Positions 61,574-64,000 of a stretch of DNA of 64,000 bases are shown here, in pieces. The number at the start of each line of letters is the position of its first letter. Position 1 is the first letter of the stretch. The DNA is taken from NCBI RefSeq assembly GCF_000208745.1, contig NC_030853.1, positions 293,948-357,947 on the forward strand. The letters are read 5' to 3'. A program made the translations under genes and the position numbers. A model generated the notes under the pieces. That model was not told the origin of the DNA, ran no database searches, and saw nothing but the letters and a program-made list of their open reading frames with translations. Source of the stretch: Theobroma cacao. Its lineage: Eukaryota; Streptophyta; Magnoliopsida; Malvales; Malvaceae.

Positions 61574-63723
61574 TTACTGAGTCATATCTTCGATACATTG
61601 AGTTTGCAACAAGGGGGCCGTGGAGGAGGATGCCAAGCTGCTAAAGCCAGAGTCAGCCGTATTTTCTTTTGCTTTTCCCCATATTACAGCATAAAATCCG
61701 ACGGATAATATCACTGCTCCAACGACACTGCAAAATTTTGAGTTTAGATCCAGCTTAGCAAATTGTGTATATAAAAAAAATGGCTTCTTAAATGATTCTG
61801 CTAAGATAAGGAGAGAATTTTTGTACCTTCCAAGATGCAGAGCATCACCAAGGAATGTAGCACTCAAAACAGCTGCAATAGCGATAGACAATGGCTTAAA
61901 AAGTGCTACATAGACAGGACCCTTAACGCGTAGGCCCCAGGTGTGCACAAGAATGCCAAGTAATGTCCCAGTAAATCCCTAAACAGAAGTAGTAAACTCA
62001 CATTTAGAGAATGTCTAGCCTGCTTTGAAATTTTGTAATTGGTTAATGAATTCTTACAGAGTATACAACTGCAACTTTTGCTATGCTAGGCCTTAGTCTC
62101 CAGGCACTCAAGTTTGATTCCGCTAACAAGCATACTGGTGCAGATATAATGGTTCCACATAAGTCGTGAAAGAAGACTACGATCAGCTCTGCCGGGCATA
62201 TCTTCATAGCCTGTGTCTGTAGATGCCTAACTGATTCAAGGTTAGTGTTCTGTATACAATTGAAAGTTTTCCGTGGGGTTGAGGGGGTGATCTAGTAACA
62301 AGCATTACCTGAATAATGTACCAGATGGAACCAAGGAAACACTCAACAGCAAGTAGGAGGCCACCAGCGGCCCAATTTGATTGTGAGGACTCAAGAGGCC
62401 AATATGAGACAGATGATGATGGCATCAAAGTGGGAGATGAAAACACTTCGGGGCCCTTGTAGAAAATAATCACTAATGCACCTGATATTGATGCTATGGT
62501 GCCAATAATTTTAGCTTGAGCTTCTCAATTCCCCATTTTCCATTCTTGTTATGTGCACCCAGAGAATTGGAAAGAGAAGGACTTAAGCAGAAACTAGCCC
62601 AATGATTATAGCAATGGATTTCAAGCTCACAAGTTACAACTTGGATTTTGACTCTTCACAAATTTACTTTGTACAATTTGATTCATCTTTGTTGACTATC
62701 ATGTGAGAGTATTTAAGTTGGGAGGAAGACTGTGAACGTAAAAAATAGTAACTAATGCACAAATCTTTGTTTTTATGCAAATAGGAATGTGATCAGATAT
62801 ATTCTCAATCTTATAGCAATTGATTCCATTCTCGGCCTGATACTGACTTGCACTCTGGTTTTCTTTCTCTCTACATTATCATTGTCTAATATTTATTTAT
62901 TCACTCTATTTTGACATCTTTTATGTTTCTCAAATGTTGGAGTTCATCATGTGCTCATCACTTTAGAGTATTTTATTGCAAATGATATAAGCTCTCTTAC
63001 AAATTAATTAAGTTCTTAAATTAAGGTAGTCATAAGCAAACAAATCATGCATATTTTAGCCAATGGATTATGGATCAGAATAATTCCCTCTCATAGAAAC
63101 AATGAACCAACAAGTAGAAGAGGGAAGAAACCTGAAAATGATGGCAAGGATGAAGGTAAACGCCGGAGTGAGGCTGCTGATTGCTGAAGCCAGAGTTGGT
63201 GAGCCATATTCTATACCTTTATATCCGCACATATGAGCTACAAACCTGTCACAAGCATTCGTTAGTAATATGACTGTCTTGTAATCTTTTCCAAGACGAA
63301 AACAGATTGAAAGGAGTTCTATGCAAAAACATGTTACAGCTTTAAGAATGCTTCAATACCCAATAAGCCCGAGAAGACAAATTCTAGAGATAAGGGGGAA
63401 CTTCGATGAGGGAAGAGCTGCTGTGCTGCATATAGCACACAGACGAAGATGTTAGCTCGTTATTTTCTAATGGAATTATTTGAGGCTATCAAATTATGCA
63501 TGTGTTTCTAGATGACTGAAAGATGGAAAGACCTGCGAAAGATTAAGGGAAAAGGGAGGAGAATAAGAGTAGCAACAGCATAAGAGTATGTGATGAAGAC
63601 ATAGTAGCTCATTCCTCTCAAAGCGGCTGCTTTGAAAAGAATTTTTAAGCCCACACTAGTGCACTCCACTGCAACTATTGCTGTGAATGGAAGGACATCC
63701 TTGCGGAAACACTCCCATGCCAT
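61574..63723 (-). pseudogene. WAT1-related / UMAMIT transporter, frameshifted second copy
   Basis: Seven exons match the neighbour's plan: 63723-63533, 63425-63360, 63245-63132, 62544-62309, 62216-62058, 61978-61827 and 61727-61574. Exons 2, 3, 5 and 6 have the same lengths as in the intact gene. Exon 4 is 236 nt where 1+3n is needed. After the acceptor at 62545 it reads MENGELRSSS and then TAA (62513-62511), while the family sequence AKIIGTIASISGALVIIFYKG continues in another frame. No nearby AG acceptor restores phase. The rest looks clean ([19 protein letters not shown] start, [46 protein letters not shown]). It is therefore a recent pseudogene or an assembly error, and without the shift it would be about 357 aa. 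Confidence 0.8.
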
Positions 63724-64000
63724 CTACCCCTCTTTCTTATCTCTTCTTGATCAGTTTCTTACTTCCCTGATTTCTCTCCCATTTGCAGTATTATTTTCCT
63801 CATTTCTTTAAGTGTCATTTGGAAGCAAACAAAAGGAAGACAGAAATTCACCAACCAATAATTGTACTTTGAACAGTTTATGTATTTACTACGACACAGT
63901 AACGCAGCACCAGTCAAGATGGGGCGTCCCTATACGGTTGATAGGTAATGGTAGTGCATTGGTTGGTCTCTCTTTGCATGATTATTGTGGTGTCTGTTGA
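63724..64000. other. Promoter side of the second WAT1-related copy
   Basis: CT-rich just upstream of the start codon, as expected for a leader on the minus strand. Nothing else recognised before the window ends. Confidence 0.5.

Noticed and set aside
1..64000. CRISPR arrays, operons or bacterial defence systems
   Set aside because: No direct repeat-spacer arrays or compact gene strings. All genes are intron-bearing plant families or plant transposons; the only regular array is the minisatellite, whose units abut without unique spacers.

Overview
The window is nuclear DNA from a flowering plant, almost certainly a eudicot. The evidence is intron-rich genes with GT-AG junctions, AT-rich intergenic DNA, and plant-specific families: CSLC glucan synthase, TBL acetyltransferase, alpha-dioxygenase, DEG9 and WAT1-related/UMAMIT transporters. 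Plant-type LINE, Copia, Gypsy and MITE elements are also present. I cannot name the species from sequence alone.

Layout from left to right. At 1-1364 (-) is the 5' part of a CSLC xyloglucan backbone glucan synthase, cut by the window edge. At 1.4-12 kb is gene-poor DNA. At 12.0-19.17 kb (+) is a nearly full-length but dead L1-type LINE. At 21.2-23.75 kb (+) is a three-exon TBL gene, probably a xyloglucan/cell-wall O-acetyltransferase. At 26.5-27.1 kb (-) is an intronless 2H-phosphodiesterase-like gene. At 29.3-33.4 kb (-) is an intact ten-exon alpha-dioxygenase gene (DOX1/PIOX type), with a Tourist-like MITE in intron 2 and a duplicated block just upstream. At 36.4-39.0 kb is a probable solo Gypsy LTR. 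At 40.6-48.1 kb (-) is a second alpha-dioxygenase, now a pseudogene, whose exon 9 is split by a defective Ty1/copia element with 459/458-bp LTRs and a 5-bp target duplication. At 49.2-50.6 kb is an 85-86-bp minisatellite. At 51.5-56.0 kb (+) is a nine-exon DEG9-type serine protease. At 56.7-58.7 kb (-) is an intact WAT1-related transporter and at 61.6-63.7 kb (-) a frameshifted tandem relative. Two related hAT-like non-autonomous elements, both with 8-bp target duplications, lie between the last two.

The genes do not form an operon-like system. Two functional links are visible. CSLC and TBL could both act on xyloglucan in the Golgi. The two alpha-dioxygenase copies are a tandem duplicate pair, one kept and one lost. 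The most informative history is in the alpha-dioxygenase region. A 3'-flanking block is present on both sides of the pseudogene, which implies a third, now missing, copy. The minisatellite appears to have expanded from one unit in that flank.

Exon boundaries were worked out by hand from splice sites, reading phase and family homology. All intact gene models close in frame: TBL 433 aa, alpha-dioxygenase 641 aa, DEG9 587 aa, WAT1-related 374 aa.
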